A stretch of 64,000 bases of DNA from Yimella sp. cx-51 (GTDB lineage: Bacteria; Actinomycetota; Actinomycetes; Actinomycetales; Dermatophilaceae). The notes below the pieces were generated by a model. The model did no database searches. It saw only the letters and a program-made list of their open reading frames with translations, and was not told the DNA's origin. Shown one piece after another: positions 1 to 8,766 of the stretch. Position numbers and translations under genes: made by a program. The stretch covers positions 2,046,001 to 2,110,000 of the forward strand of contig NZ_CP072113.1 of the NCBI RefSeq assembly GCF_017654605.1. Reading direction: 5' to 3'. Each line of letters begins with the position of its first letter. Position 1 is the stretch's first letter.

Positions 1-2150
1 TCGATCTCCTTGAGTTCGACCTGCACCTTCTGGCCGATCTTCAGGACGTCTTCGACGGCGTCGATCCGCTTGCCACCGACGAGCTTGCGCACCTCGGAGA
101 TGTGCAGCAGTCCGTCCTTGCCCGGGAGCAACGACACGAACGCGCCGAAGGTGGTCGTCTTGACGACCGTGCCCAGGAAGCGCTCGCCGACCTCGGGCAT
201 CTGCGGGTTGGCGATCGCGTTGATCGCCGCGCGCGCGGCCTCGGCCGACGGACCATCGGTGGCGCCGATGTAGACGGTGCCGTCGTCCTCGATCGAGATG
301 TCGGCGCCGGTGTCTTCCTGGATCTGGTTGATCATCTTGCCCTTGGGGCCGATGACCTCACCGATCTTGTCGACCGGCACCTTCACCGCGATGACGCGCG
401 GAGCGAACGGCGACATCTCGTCGGGAGCGTCGATCGCCTCGTTCATCACATCGAGGATGTGCAGACGGGCGTCACGAGCCTGGGTCAGCGCGCCCGCCAG
501 CACGTCGGCGGGGATGCCGTCGAGCTTGGTGTCGAGCTGGATGGCGGTGACGAAGTCCCGCGTACCGGCGACCTTGAAGTCCATGTCGCCGAAGGCGTCC
601 TCGGCTCCGAGGATGTCGGTCAGGGCGGCGTACTGCACCTGCCCGTCGACCTCGGCCGACACCAGGCCCATCGCGATGCCGGCGACCGGGGCGCGCAGCG
701 GCACACCGGCGTTCAGCAGCGAGAGGGTGGACGCGCAGACCGATCCCATCGAGGTGGATCCGTTGGAGCTCAGCGCCTCGGAGACCTGACGGATGGCGTA
801 CGGGAACTCCTCGCGCGTCGGCAGCACCGGCATGAGCGCACGCTCGGCCAGGGCGCCGTGGCCGATCTCGCGACGCTTGGGCGAACCCACGCGGCCGGTC
901 TCACCGGTGGAGTACGGCGGGAAGTTGTAGTTGTGCATGTAGCGCTTGCGCGTCACCGGCGAAAGGGTGTCGAGCTGCTGCTCCATGCGCAGCATGTTCA
1001 GCGTGGTGACACCCATGATCTGGGTTTCGCCGCGCTCGAAGATCGCCGAACCGTGGACGCGCGGGAGCACCTCGACCTCTGCGGAGAGGGCGCGGATGTC
1101 CTTGGGGCCACGGCCGTCGATGCGCACCTTGTCGCGCAGGATGGTCTCGCGGACGAGCGCCTTCTGCAGCGAACGGAAGGCAGCCGAGATCTCCTTCTCG
1201 CGGCCTTCGAACGGACGGCCTTCGCCGGCCAGGTCGGCCTTGAGGGAGTCCTTGAGCTCGTCGAGGCGCGACTCGCGCTCCTGCTTGTCACCGATCTGCA
1301 TGGCGGCGGCGGTGTCGGACTTGCCGGCCTGCTCGACGGCGGCGTACGCGTCGTCCTGGTAGTCCAGGAACAGCGGGAACTCCTGCACCTCCTTGGCAGC
1401 CTGGCCGGCCAGCTCGGACTGCGCTTCACACAGAGTGCGGATGAAGCCCTTGGCGGCCTCCAGGCCCTGCGCGACGACCTCTTCGGTCGGGGCGCCGGCG
1501 CCCTGGTGGTTGACGAGGTCCCAGGTGGACTCGGTCGACTCGGCCTCGACCATCATGATCGCGACGTCGTCACCGACCACGCGACCGGCAACGACCATGT
1601 CGAAGACCGAGCGCTCGATGTCGGAGAAGTTGGGGAACGCAACCCACTGACCGTCGATCAGCGAGACGCGGGTGGCACCGATCGGGCCGGAGAAAGGCAG
1701 ACCGGAGATCTGCGTCGCTGCCGAGGCGCCGTTGATCGCCAGCACGTCGTACTGGTGGTCGGGGTTGAGCGACAGCACCGTGATGACGACCTGCACCTCG
1801 TTGCGCAGACCCTTGACGAAGGCTGGGCGCAGCGGGCGGTCGATCAGGCGGCAGGTGAGGATCGCGTCGGTCGAGGGACGACCTTCACGACGGAAGAAGC
1901 TGCCCGGGATCTTGCCCGCGGCGTACATGCGCTCCTCGACGTCGACCGTCAGGGGGAAGAAGTCGAACTGGTCCTTGGGTTGCTTGCCCGCGGCCGTGGT
2001 CGCGAGCAGGGTGGTGTCGTCGTCGAGGTAACACATGACGGCACCGGCGGCCTGCTTGGCCAGACGTCCGGTCTCGAATCGGACCGTACGCGTGCCGAAC
2101 CTGCCGTTGTCGATGACAGCTTCGGCGAAAGTGATCTCTGGACCCTCCAT
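1..2150 (-). CDS. pnp: Polyribonucleotide nucleotidyltransferase (PNPase/GpsI), 3' end cut by window edge
   Basis: Phosphorolytic 3'-5' exoribonuclease and polymerase of RNA decay. I read the frame by reverse translation from an ATG at 2150. The protein opens [19 protein letters not shown] and continues with the actinobacterial PNPase signatures [20 protein letters not shown] and [18 protein letters not shown]. Two RNase PH domains come first. A KH domain with [12 protein letters not shown] follows near 310-350, and an S1 RNA-binding domain ([21 protein letters not shown]) reaches the window edge. About 716 codons are visible, so perhaps 20-30 C-terminal residues are missing. It lies downstream of rpsO in the same orientation with a 177-base gap, the classic rpsO-pnp pairing. 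Identification is near certain; only the end is unknown. Confidence 0.95.
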   Translation of the reverse strand, partial: MEGPEITFAEAVIDNGRFGTRTVRFETGRLAKQAAGAVMCYLDDDTTLLATTAAGKQPKDQFDFFPLTVDVEERMYAAGKIPGSFFRREGRPSTDAILTCRLIDRPLRPAFVKGLRNEVQVVITVLSLNPDHQYDVLAINGASAATQISGLPFSGPIGATRVSLIDGQWVAFPNFSDIERSVFDMVVAGRVVGDDVAIMMVEAESTESTWDLVNHQGAGAPTEEVVAQGLEAAKGFIRTLCEAQSELAGQAAKEVQEFPLFLDYQDDAYAAVEQAGKSDTAAAMQIGDKQERESRLDELKDSLKADLAGEGRPFEGREKEISAAFRSLQKALVRETILRDKVRIDGRGPKDIRALSAEVEVLPRVHGSAIFERGETQIMGVTTLNMLRMEQQLDTLSPVTRKRYMHNYNFPPYSTGETGRVGSPKRREIGHGALAERALMPVLPTREEFPYAIRQVSEALSSNGSTSMGSVCASTLSLLNAGVPLRAPVAGIAMGLVSAEVDGQVQYAALTDILGAEDAFGDMDFKVAGTRDFVTAIQLDTKLDGIPADVLAGALTQARDARLHILDVMNEAIDAPDEMSPFAPRVIAVKVPVDKIGEVIGPKGKMINQIQEDTGADISIEDDGTVYIGATDGPSAEAARAAINAIANPQMPEVGERFLGTVVKTTTFGAFVSLLPGKDGLLHISEVRKLVGGKRIDAVEDVLKIGQKVQVELKEI

Positions 2151-2257
2151 TGGGCCCTCCTGTTCTTCAATCTCGTCGCACATCGTCGTTGTGTGCGAAC
2201 GGGTTTCCTTCTCAAGGGAACCGGGCCACGTGACGCATTCGGTACGTCCTACGCGGC

Positions 2258-2308
2258 GGGCGATTCCCTCCTACGCGACAAGGCGACCCACCCGCAGGTG
2301 AATCGCCC
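2258..2308 (-). promoter_or_regulatory. Inverted repeat in the rpsO-pnp intergenic region
   Basis: Nine-base arms (gggcgattc at 2258-2266 and gaatcgccc at 2300-2308) enclose a loop of about 33 bases between rpsO and pnp. In Streptomyces and E. coli the corresponding intergenic hairpin is cut by RNase III and takes part in PNPase autoregulation. Whether this one does so is inference; the arms are short and the loop is long. Confidence 0.3.
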
Positions 2309-2327
2309 CATCAACGCAAGTCTTCAA

Positions 2328-2597
2328 TTATCGACGCAGGCCCAGACGCTTGATCAGCGAACGGTAACGCTCGACGTCGATGTCCTCGAGGTAACGCAGC
2401 AGACGCTTGCGCTGACCGACCAGGAGCAGCAGACCACGACGGCTGTGGTGGTCGTGCGGGTGCTGGCGCGAGTGTTCGGTGAGCTCGCGGATGCGCTCGG
2501 TCAGTAGTGCGACCTGCACCTCGGGCGAACCGGTGTCGCCTTCGCCAGTGCCGTATTCGGCAATGATCTCGGCCTTGCGGGCGGTGGTGAGTGGCAT
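2328..2597 (-). CDS. rpsO: 30S ribosomal protein S15
   Basis: Primary 16S rRNA-binding protein of the small-subunit platform, which also makes an intersubunit bridge. The 89-residue product has the family's exact length and its hallmark blocks [38 protein letters not shown] and the C-terminal [12 protein letters not shown]. The ATG at 2597 is preceded on the minus strand by a GGGAG-type ribosome binding site. It is followed by pnp. A 133-base stretch upstream (2598-2730), with no gene or clear motif that I could see, separates it from the accessory B12-type operon. Confidence 0.98.
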   Translation of the reverse strand: MPLTTARKAEIIAEYGTGEGDTGSPEVQVALLTERIRELTEHSRQHPHDHHSRRGLLLLVGQRKRLLRYLEDIDVERYRSLIKRLGLRR

Positions 2598-2730
2598 GTT
2601 GCGGCGACTCCCTTTCGTCTTTTCGTTGCGCGGTGCTCCTGGGCATTTCCACCAGGGCGCTCTTGATCCGCGGCCGATTGCACGGCGACCCCAAAGATAT
2701 CAGCGCGTCGGTCGAGTGACCTAATTCGCG

Positions 2731-4026
2731 TCAACGCCGACGACCGCCGCGCACTCCTGCCGCCGCGCCACCGATGCCGACTACGGCCAGTCCGCCTGCC
2801 GCCAGCATCAGGACGGCGGGATCGGCACCGCCGGAGCTACCCCCGTCGGTGACGACCGGCGGGCCGGTGACATCAGAAGTGCTGGTGCTGGCCGACCCGG
2901 TGCCAGTGGATGACGCGGTGCCACTGGTTGCCGATGTTTGCGACGTCGCGGATGCAGTGGACGTCGAGGAAGCGGTGTTGCTGGTGGAGGTGGCGCAGGC
3001 GATTGCGATCGTCTGGTCTGCTCCGTGGGCGGAGACCTCAAGCAACCCTTGACCGGTGAGAGCGTGGATGCCCAGGCTGGTTCCCTCGTACTCACCGACG
3101 GTTGGTGTCGCGGCGGCGCCCTTTGCCATCTGCGCGTCGAAGGACGTCTTGTCAGTGGCGATCGCTCCACGCATCGCCGGCGGCGCCGAGCATCCGAACT
3201 GCAACGACCGCACATAGGCGGCGGCCCGCGCTGCGTTGTCGGAGCGACCAGCGAGGGTGAACGCAACTGCTGCCAATCCTGTGGTGGCGGTGTTCACGCC
3301 GGTTGTCGTGCCCGGCACACCGCCGGTGCTGTCTTGTGCTGCGGCAAGGAAATCGACGGTCTTGGTGAGGTCGGCGGAGCGGCCAGTCGCAGCGAAGAAC
3401 TGAGCCGCCAGGGCCGTGGTGTTCGCGTCACTCACGCAATCGGGGGCATCCGGTTCGAGCCGAAAACCGCCGTCAGCGCATTGCTGCCCCATCAGATGAT
3501 TGACAGCCTTGGTCGACACCGGCGCTCCGGCGCGACGCAGCGCCAGCATCGACCACACCTGGTCGTATGTCTGGGCGTAGTTGCCGTTCGGGTTGAGGTC
3601 GTGGAAACGACCCTCCGGATACTCCAGGCCCTGCAACAAGGCCACCTGGTCGACACCGTGCTGAGCCCGCGGATCGAGTCCGACTGCCTTGAGCATGACG
3701 ATGTGCTGAGCGAGGGCCATGACCGAAAAGGGCAGACCGTACGGGCGGAAAGTCTCGCGGGTCGATGCAATGAGGTGGTCTGCAGCCGCTCGCATCTGCG
3801 CTTGTGCGGTTCCTGCACTCGCCAGGGCAATGACCCCTTGGGTGGTGTACCCGTATCCCCGTGGATCAGACGTCGGGAAGTGGTCTCCTCCGGTTGCGAA
3901 CTGCGTCGCGATGAACGTCGCAGCCGCCGTTGCGGGAGGAGTCTGCGCTTGTGCGGTGCCGGAGGTCGCCACGGCCGCAGCGAGCATTGATGTCGGGATG
4001 ACAATTAAGGATCGTGGCATCTTCAT
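2731..4026 (-). CDS. Secreted, membrane-anchored alpha/alpha-toroid (prenyltransferase/transcobalamin-like fold) protein, second copy
   Basis: The 431-residue protein has a Sec signal peptide ending near TSGTAQA, then about 310 residues of helical repeats. These carry the QxxDGGF-type motif (QQCADGGFRLE) followed by DANTTALAAQ, typical of terpene-cyclase-like repeats and of the cobalamin-binding barrel of transcobalamin and intrinsic factor. A Ser/Thr-rich linker (about 340-390) and one C-terminal transmembrane helix with an RGGRRR tail follow, so it should be displayed on the outer face of the membrane. No LPXTG motif is visible. It is clearly paralogous to the protein at 9739-10983: both share IVML near 105-120, AVNHLM/AIDFLA and FGCSAPxALRGAIAxDK(T/S)SFDAQ. 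It is the last gene of the ECF cluster, after the frameshifted ankyrin gene. Ligand binding (a corrinoid) is inferred from the fold and the riboswitch-controlled neighbourhood. Confidence 0.75.
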   Translation of the reverse strand: MKMPRSLIVIPTSMLAAAVATSGTAQAQTPPATAAATFIATQFATGGDHFPTSDPRGYGYTTQGVIALASAGTAQAQMRAAADHLIASTRETFRPYGLPFSVMALAQHIVMLKAVGLDPRAQHGVDQVALLQGLEYPEGRFHDLNPNGNYAQTYDQVWSMLALRRAGAPVSTKAVNHLMGQQCADGGFRLEPDAPDCVSDANTTALAAQFFAATGRSADLTKTVDFLAAAQDSTGGVPGTTTGVNTATTGLAAVAFTLAGRSDNAARAAAYVRSLQFGCSAPPAMRGAIATDKTSFDAQMAKGAAATPTVGEYEGTSLGIHALTGQGLLEVSAHGADQTIAIACATSTSNTASSTSTASATSQTSATSGTASSTGTGSASTSTSDVTGPPVVTDGGSSGGADPAVLMLAAGGLAVVGIGGAAAGVRGGRRR

Positions 4027-4166
4027 GACGGCTCTCCCTCGCGGACCAACATTGGGACGTCCCGACGTGCTCGTCTGGCCCTCGCTCTCACGAGGGTAAC
4101 CGCGCAGGACGACGAACGGAATGCTCCAGCTGTTCGGACTCGCTCAACGGCGATGACTGAAGTGCC

Positions 4167-5173
4167 TCACCAGCGGGTTCGCCCCACTCGACTGTCTGCA
4201 CCGTGCTGCACGCCGTCCGTCCACCAGTCGATGTCTTCCGGAAGGTGTGCGACGGTGCGGTACGGCTCGAGGAAATCGGTGGGATCGGGCGGGAAGACAC
4301 CGGCTGTCCAGCAGGCTTGCGCGACAGCGGCACTCGCCGGCCCACAGTGGGACGCGAGATAAGACACGAGGATCTGGCTGGAGTGTTGGCCAGACCATGG
4401 CATCCCGCCCGGCGACAGATCCCACCCTTGCAGCACTCCGTCCTCGGCATGACTGCCTGCCGACCTCTGGCCGCGTTGTCGAAGACCGCGTACGCCCGAG
4501 TGTCGGATGCCACCCGGCACAGCACCCCCGGCATGGACGCCTCGAAGGAACAGGGGTGCAGCAACAGACATCCGCCCGACGTTTCGTGGGCGACGACCAG
4601 GGGTCGTCCGTCCATCGCCGTCGGCCAGTCCCTCGGATCGTCGGGAAGGTCTTCGGCCGGGATTGCCTGTAGCCGGCGGAGCGCCTCGGCACTGTCGATA
4701 CACGCCACCGCACAAAGGCTCCACCCTTGAGCGTCGGCCAGCGCCGTGCAGGCGGGCGTGCTCCGGGCAGCAGAGTCAATGAGTTCGATCTCGGCCCGCG
4801 TCAGCCCGACTCTTTCAGGTGGAGTGTCGAACAGATCGGGCGCCGGTCCAGCGAGCGCGAGACGGCCCGGTGACCAGCCACCCATCTGATCGAGCCACGG
4901 ATCAGCCCCGGCATCGTGCAGCATCGCTGCCATTTCGTGCTTGCCCGCGAACAGCGCGGTCCAGAGCAAGGTGCGGCCTTCACCGACCTCGCTACCGAAA
5001 CGATCGATGTCTTCTACGAAAGGTAGGGCGAGCGCCAACGTCTGCGGGGAACCCCACATGACCAACCAGAAGATCGCGTCATCGGCGAACAGGTCGGCGC
5101 CGCGGGCGAGTTCAGCTTCGACCGCTGCCGGGTCCGAATATTTGTCCCGGGGAAGGTCGAAACGCGCGGTCAT
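4167..5173 (-). pseudogene. Ankyrin-repeat-like cytoplasmic protein, frameshifted near 4440-4470
   Basis: From the start at 5173 the product begins MTARFDLPRDKYSDPAAVEA and has an ankyrin-like unit (GRTLLWTALFAGKHEMAAML, then DAGADPW). Coherent sequence runs to about residue 240 (AARGRQAVMP). After that the same frame becomes Arg/Ser/Pro-rich junk and continues open to 4088. A different frame gives a natural continuation, EDGVLQGWDLSPGGMPW, with later PPDPTDFLEPYRTVAHLPED, ending at 4167. One missing base near 4445-4455 would join the halves into a protein of about 335 residues. It starts 10 bases after the S-component gene and so probably belongs to the same transcript. Either it is a genuine pseudogene or the assembly has a single-base error. 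Function unknown. Confidence 0.6.
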
Positions 5174-5183
5174 GACGGGGAGG

Positions 5184-5999
5184 CTACGCGTCAGCCGCCC
5201 GGCGCTGCCCGAAAGCTGCCTTACGCGACGCGCGACGCAGCGTGAGCAGAATCGGACGCCCGGTGAGAGCGATGAGGACGGCGGTGGTGATCGCGCGGCC
5301 GAGGTCCCAGCCGAGCGAGGTGGCGAGGTTGAAGGCGAGGAAGTGCTTCAGGTTGGTCAGCAGCGGACCACCGGGCACGACGGAGATGGCGGGTTCGCCG
5401 CTGGTGCCGAGCGGCCAGAACCAGAAGTTGAGCACCCACCCGTACAGCAGGCTCGCGATGATCCCGTAGCCGATGAGAAGCACGATCTCGGCGCGCCCGC
5501 GCACCCGCGGGAGCAGCCCGGCACCGAGGGCCACCCACCCGGCGCCGAGCATCTGGAAGGGCAGCCACGGCCCGATGCCAGCTGTGAGCACGGCTGAAGC
5601 GAACATGCTGGTGCAGCCCAGCACGAAACCGAAGCCGGCACCGAAGACCCGGCCGGCCAGGATCAGCAGGAAGAACATCACCTCGATGCCCCCGGTGCCC
5701 GCACCCAGCGGACGCAGCATGGCATCGACGGCCGAGAGCACCCCGAGCATCGCGATCGCCTTCGAATCGATCCCGCCCTCGCTGAGCTCCGACAACACCA
5801 CGAGCAACAACAGCGGCAGCATCAGTGCGAACAACAGTGGGGCGTCCGTTGTGTGCGAACTGATGCCGGCGTCCGGGTCGACGAAGAGCGGCCACGCGAA
5901 GCCCGCGACGCCGATGAGGCTCACCAACAGGATCGCGGCAGCCGATCGGGGCCGCAGGGGTATCGCGCGGGCGGGAGCCGCCGTCGCGAAAGTAGTCAT
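5184..5999 (-). CDS. ECF transporter substrate-binding S component (probable corrinoid specificity)
   Basis: The 271-residue integral membrane protein has about six hydrophobic segments and a cytosolic Arg/Lys-rich C-terminus. The stretch IEVMFFLLILAGRVFGAGFG, followed by FVLGCTSMFASAVLTAGIGP and WLPFQMLGAGWVALGAG, is the pattern of actinobacterial ECF S components. S components bind the vitamin and topple in the membrane, driven by the ECF module. The gene overlaps the ATPase gene by ATGA, so the two are translationally coupled. Substrate cannot be read from the sequence alone. Cobalamin or a precursor is inferred because the operon begins with a cobalamin riboswitch and encodes transcobalamin-like surface proteins; the CbrT family is the obvious comparison. 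Confidence 0.8.
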   Translation of the reverse strand: MTTFATAAPARAIPLRPRSAAAILLVSLIGVAGFAWPLFVDPDAGISSHTTDAPLLFALMLPLLLLVVLSELSEGGIDSKAIAMLGVLSAVDAMLRPLGAGTGGIEVMFFLLILAGRVFGAGFGFVLGCTSMFASAVLTAGIGPWLPFQMLGAGWVALGAGLLPRVRGRAEIVLLIGYGIIASLLYGWVLNFWFWPLGTSGEPAISVVPGGPLLTNLKHFLAFNLATSLGWDLGRAITTAVLIALTGRPILLTLRRASRKAAFGQRRAADA

Positions 6000-7618
6000 G
6001 AGCGCGCCGCCCGCACCTGGTCGACGGTGAGCAGCGGCAACGGCGCCAGAATCTTGGCCACCTGCGGGGCGAACGCCGGTGAACCCAGAAGCACCTGGGC
6101 GGTGGTGCCGCTCGCCACGACATCACCGTCGGCCATGAAGACGACCTCGTCGGCGGTCTCGGCCACGAATTCGACGTCATGGCTGGAGACGAGCACGGCC
6201 TGGCCGCGGCTGGCACACGCGTGGAGGGTGCGGCGCAGCGCAGCCTTGGCGGCGTAGTCGAGGCCACGGGTGGGCTCGTCCAGCAGCACGACGCTCGGCC
6301 GAGCGGTCAGCTGAACGGCGAGCACCACTGCCAGACGCTGCCCTTCTGACAGGTCGCGCGGATGCCGGTCGAGGACGATGTCGGGCACCATCTCCAGCAG
6401 CAGACCCTCGCACGTGCCTGGCTCGGCGCCACTCTCGACGTCGGCCTGTGCGCACTCTGCGGCGACCGTGTCGAGGTAGAGCAGGTCGCCGGCCGACTGC
6501 GGTACGAGACCGACATGCTTGCGGCGCAACGGTGCTGACAGGTCGCCCGGGCGCACCTGGGTGCCGTCCGTCGTCACGGTCACCCTCCCCGCGGTTGGCT
6601 TCACCGCTCCCTGCAGCGCCCACATCAGGGACGACTTGCCCGACCCGTTGCGGCCCATCAGGGCGCTGACCACACCGCCCTGCAGCGTCATGTCAACATC
6701 ACGGACCGCAGTGAAGACATCGTAGTTGACTCGAATCCCCTTGGCCTGCAGCGCAACCGGGCCAGTAGCTGGTTCATCGGCAGGAATGGGTCGGGCTTCG
6801 AGTTCGGCATGCAGGCTGCGCGCCCGTCGCCTGGCATCGCGCACAGACAGTGGCAGCGGCATCCAGCCCTGGTCGCGACCGAGCACGACGACCGGAGGAG
6901 CAACCGTGGCCGTCTGCATGATCTCGGCCGGGGTGCCGACCTCGACGAGGCCGTCCCGAGCGACGTGGATGAGGGTGTCGGCGTACTGCAGAACACGTTC
7001 GATGCGGTGCTCGGCCATGACGACGGTCACCGACAGGTCGTGCACCAGACGTGTGATGGTGGCCAACACTTCCTCGGCGCCGGTGGGGTCGAGCGCCGAC
7101 GTCGGTTCGTCGAGCACGAGCACCTGCGGCTGCAGGGTCAGCACGCTGCCGATCGCAACCCGTTGCTGCTGACCGCCGGAAAGATCACGCAGCGCCATGT
7201 GTCGCAGGTCGGCGATACCGAGCAGATCGAGCGTCTCCTCCACCCGCTTGCGCATCACCGCCGGCGCGATGCCGAACTGTTCCATGCCGTACGCGAGTTC
7301 TTGCTCGACGGTGTCGGTGACGAAACCGGCGAGGGGGTCCTGACCGACATACCCGACCAGATCGGCCATCTCGCGTGGGAGGTGGTCGCGGGTGTCGCGG
7401 CCGTGCACCCGCACATGCCCTTCGAGCAGTCCCCCGGTGAAATGCGGCACCAGGCCGTTGATCGCTCCCAGCACGGTCGACTTGCCTGACCCGGTGCGTC
7501 CGACGAGCACGGCGAGTTCACCCTGTTCGAGAGCAAAGTCGACCCCACTCACCGCAGGCCGCTGCTCCCCCGCGTAGGTGATCGTCACATCCTCGAACTC
7601 GATTGCGCCGCTTGTCAT
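5996..7618 (-). CDS. ECF transporter fused double ATPase (A component)
   Basis: The 540-residue protein contains two ABC ATPase domains in tandem, as in actinobacterial ECF systems with fused EcfA/EcfA'. Domain 1 has Walker A GRTGSGKST, signature LSGGQQQR and Walker B VLVLDEPTSALD. Domain 2 has Walker A GRNGSGKSS, a degenerate signature DLSEGQRLA, Walker B VVLLDEPTRGLD and a switch histidine in VSSHD. The ATG at 7618 was chosen because it makes a 4-base ATGA overlap with the upstream T gene and gives MTSGAIEFEDVTITY, a normal ABC start; an upstream extension in the same frame would lie inside the T gene. It powers the S/T complex at the cytoplasmic face. Near certain as an ECF ATPase. Confidence 0.9.
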   Translation of the reverse strand: MTSGAIEFEDVTITYAGEQRPAVSGVDFALEQGELAVLVGRTGSGKSTVLGAINGLVPHFTGGLLEGHVRVHGRDTRDHLPREMADLVGYVGQDPLAGFVTDTVEQELAYGMEQFGIAPAVMRKRVEETLDLLGIADLRHMALRDLSGGQQQRVAIGSVLTLQPQVLVLDEPTSALDPTGAEEVLATITRLVHDLSVTVVMAEHRIERVLQYADTLIHVARDGLVEVGTPAEIMQTATVAPPVVVLGRDQGWMPLPLSVRDARRRARSLHAELEARPIPADEPATGPVALQAKGIRVNYDVFTAVRDVDMTLQGGVVSALMGRNGSGKSSLMWALQGAVKPTAGRVTVTTDGTQVRPGDLSAPLRRKHVGLVPQSAGDLLYLDTVAAECAQADVESGAEPGTCEGLLLEMVPDIVLDRHPRDLSEGQRLAVVLAVQLTARPSVVLLDEPTRGLDYAAKAALRRTLHACASRGQAVLVSSHDVEFVAETADEVVFMADGDVVASGTTAQVLLGSPAFAPQVAKILAPLPLLTVDQVRAARS

Positions 7619-8766
7619 TTCGCTCCTTCGGCGATCGTCGTCGTCCGCACCGTCAGGCGCCGAGGTTTGGGTGGCAGGGCCGGGGTCACCAGCGCAGGCA
7701 GAGCCGCGACCAGTAGTGCAAGGACGGCGAACACCGGCACCTGTGGCACGGCGAGCGGTTCGGTGGGCATACCTGCGGCAGCCGCATCGCGTGAGAACGC
7801 CGTGATCATGCCGACGACGGCAATCAGCCCGCACAGCGCGACAAGGGTCTCGGGGGAACGCCAGGGATCGGGCCGGTAGGTGGAGCGGGGCACCCGACGC
7901 CCGCCCCACCACACGCTGAGCCCGCCCAGCAGGAGACCAAGGACGGTCACCAGCACCGCCCACGCCGGGATGCCCTTGCCCTCGTCGTCGCCGAGCAGTC
8001 CGTACAGCCCGACGCACACGGTCATCAGGCCCGCCAGCGACAGCGCGCCGATCAGCCGCCGGTCGCGGGTGCTGACCGCGGTGCGGGTGCCGAAACCACG
8101 TGAATCCATGGACGCCGCGAGCATCAGCGACCGGTCGAGGGTGTCATGCAGCACCGGCAGGCCGATGTGCAGCACAGCCCGCACGCCGCGCACCGAGGTG
8201 CCGCGCAGTTCGCGAGCGCGCGCCACCCGCGCGGCACTCTCCGCGAGTTGTGGCACAGCGGTCAACGCGATGACGACGGCGGTGCCGATATCACGCACCG
8301 CCGCGGGCAGCGCCCGCAGCAGACGGCGCGGATTGGCCAGGACGTTCGCAGCCCCGAAGCAGATGATCATGGTCGCCAGCCGCAGACCTTCGCAGGCAGC
8401 CGCGATCAGATCCTCCAGCGGGATCGGGCCCAGCAGTTGAATGCCGGCGGCCCACTCGGGAAGGTCTACGGTCGGCAACGTGACCAGCACCGTCGGGCCG
8501 GTCTTCGCGCCGATCAGCACGAACAGCAGTACTCGTGTCACTACGACGAAAAGGCCGAGCCAGGCGTACATCTTGAACGACCTCGCCCAGGGTGCATCGG
8601 GTCGGCGCGAGACGACCACGAACACGACCACCGCGAGCGCCAGCGCCAGCAGCACCGGGTTGGTGGTCTGGGTGACCGCGGCGCCGAGACAGCACGCCCA
8701 CAGCCACCACGCACCCGGGTGCACGAAACGTGGCGCCCAGGCCGATGACCAACCCGGCGAAGTCAC
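7615..8766 (-). CDS. ECF transporter transmembrane T component (CbiQ/EcfT family)
   Basis: The 383-residue membrane protein has several hydrophobic helices. It also has the two diagnostic cytoplasmic coupling motifs of EcfT proteins, ARARELRG and ASMDSRGFG (the A-R-G signatures that dock into the ATPases). It links the ATPase pair to the S component at 5184-5999. It overlaps both neighbours by 4 bases (ATGA), so the DUF4430-like protein, T, A and S are probably translated in series. At about 380 residues it is longer than stand-alone CbiQ (about 250). The extra length is additional C-terminal hydrophobic segments, as often seen in actinobacterial T components. Confidence 0.88.
   Translation of the reverse strand: MTSPGWSSAWAPRFVHPGAWWLWACCLGAAVTQTTNPVLLALALAVVVFVVVSRRPDAPWARSFKMYAWLGLFVVVTRVLLFVLIGAKTGPTVLVTLPTVDLPEWAAGIQLLGPIPLEDLIAAACEGLRLATMIICFGAANVLANPRRLLRALPAAVRDIGTAVVIALTAVPQLAESAARVARARELRGTSVRGVRAVLHIGLPVLHDTLDRSLMLAASMDSRGFGTRTAVSTRDRRLIGALSLAGLMTVCVGLYGLLGDDEGKGIPAWAVLVTVLGLLLGGLSVWWGGRRVPRSTYRPDPWRSPETLVALCGLIAVVGMITAFSRDAAAAGMPTEPLAVPQVPVFAVLALLVAALPALVTPALPPKPRRLTVRTTTIAEGAK

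Noticed and set aside
102-2507. 801-codon open frame on the plus strand opposite pnp and rpsO
   Set aside because: Arg/Asp/Val-rich shadow of two certain genes; no domain-like sequence. Similar long antisense frames opposite mreC/aminotransferase/mreB (14113-16992), ileS (25319-27916), valS (28664-31033), clpX, tig and ettA were rejected for the same reason.
4027-4166. A second cobalamin riboswitch before the second toroid gene
   Set aside because: A GGGCCAGACGAGC-like stretch near 4060 recalls the B12 box, but the GGGGAA, GCCGGT and CCGCAAC blocks are absent and the space is too short.
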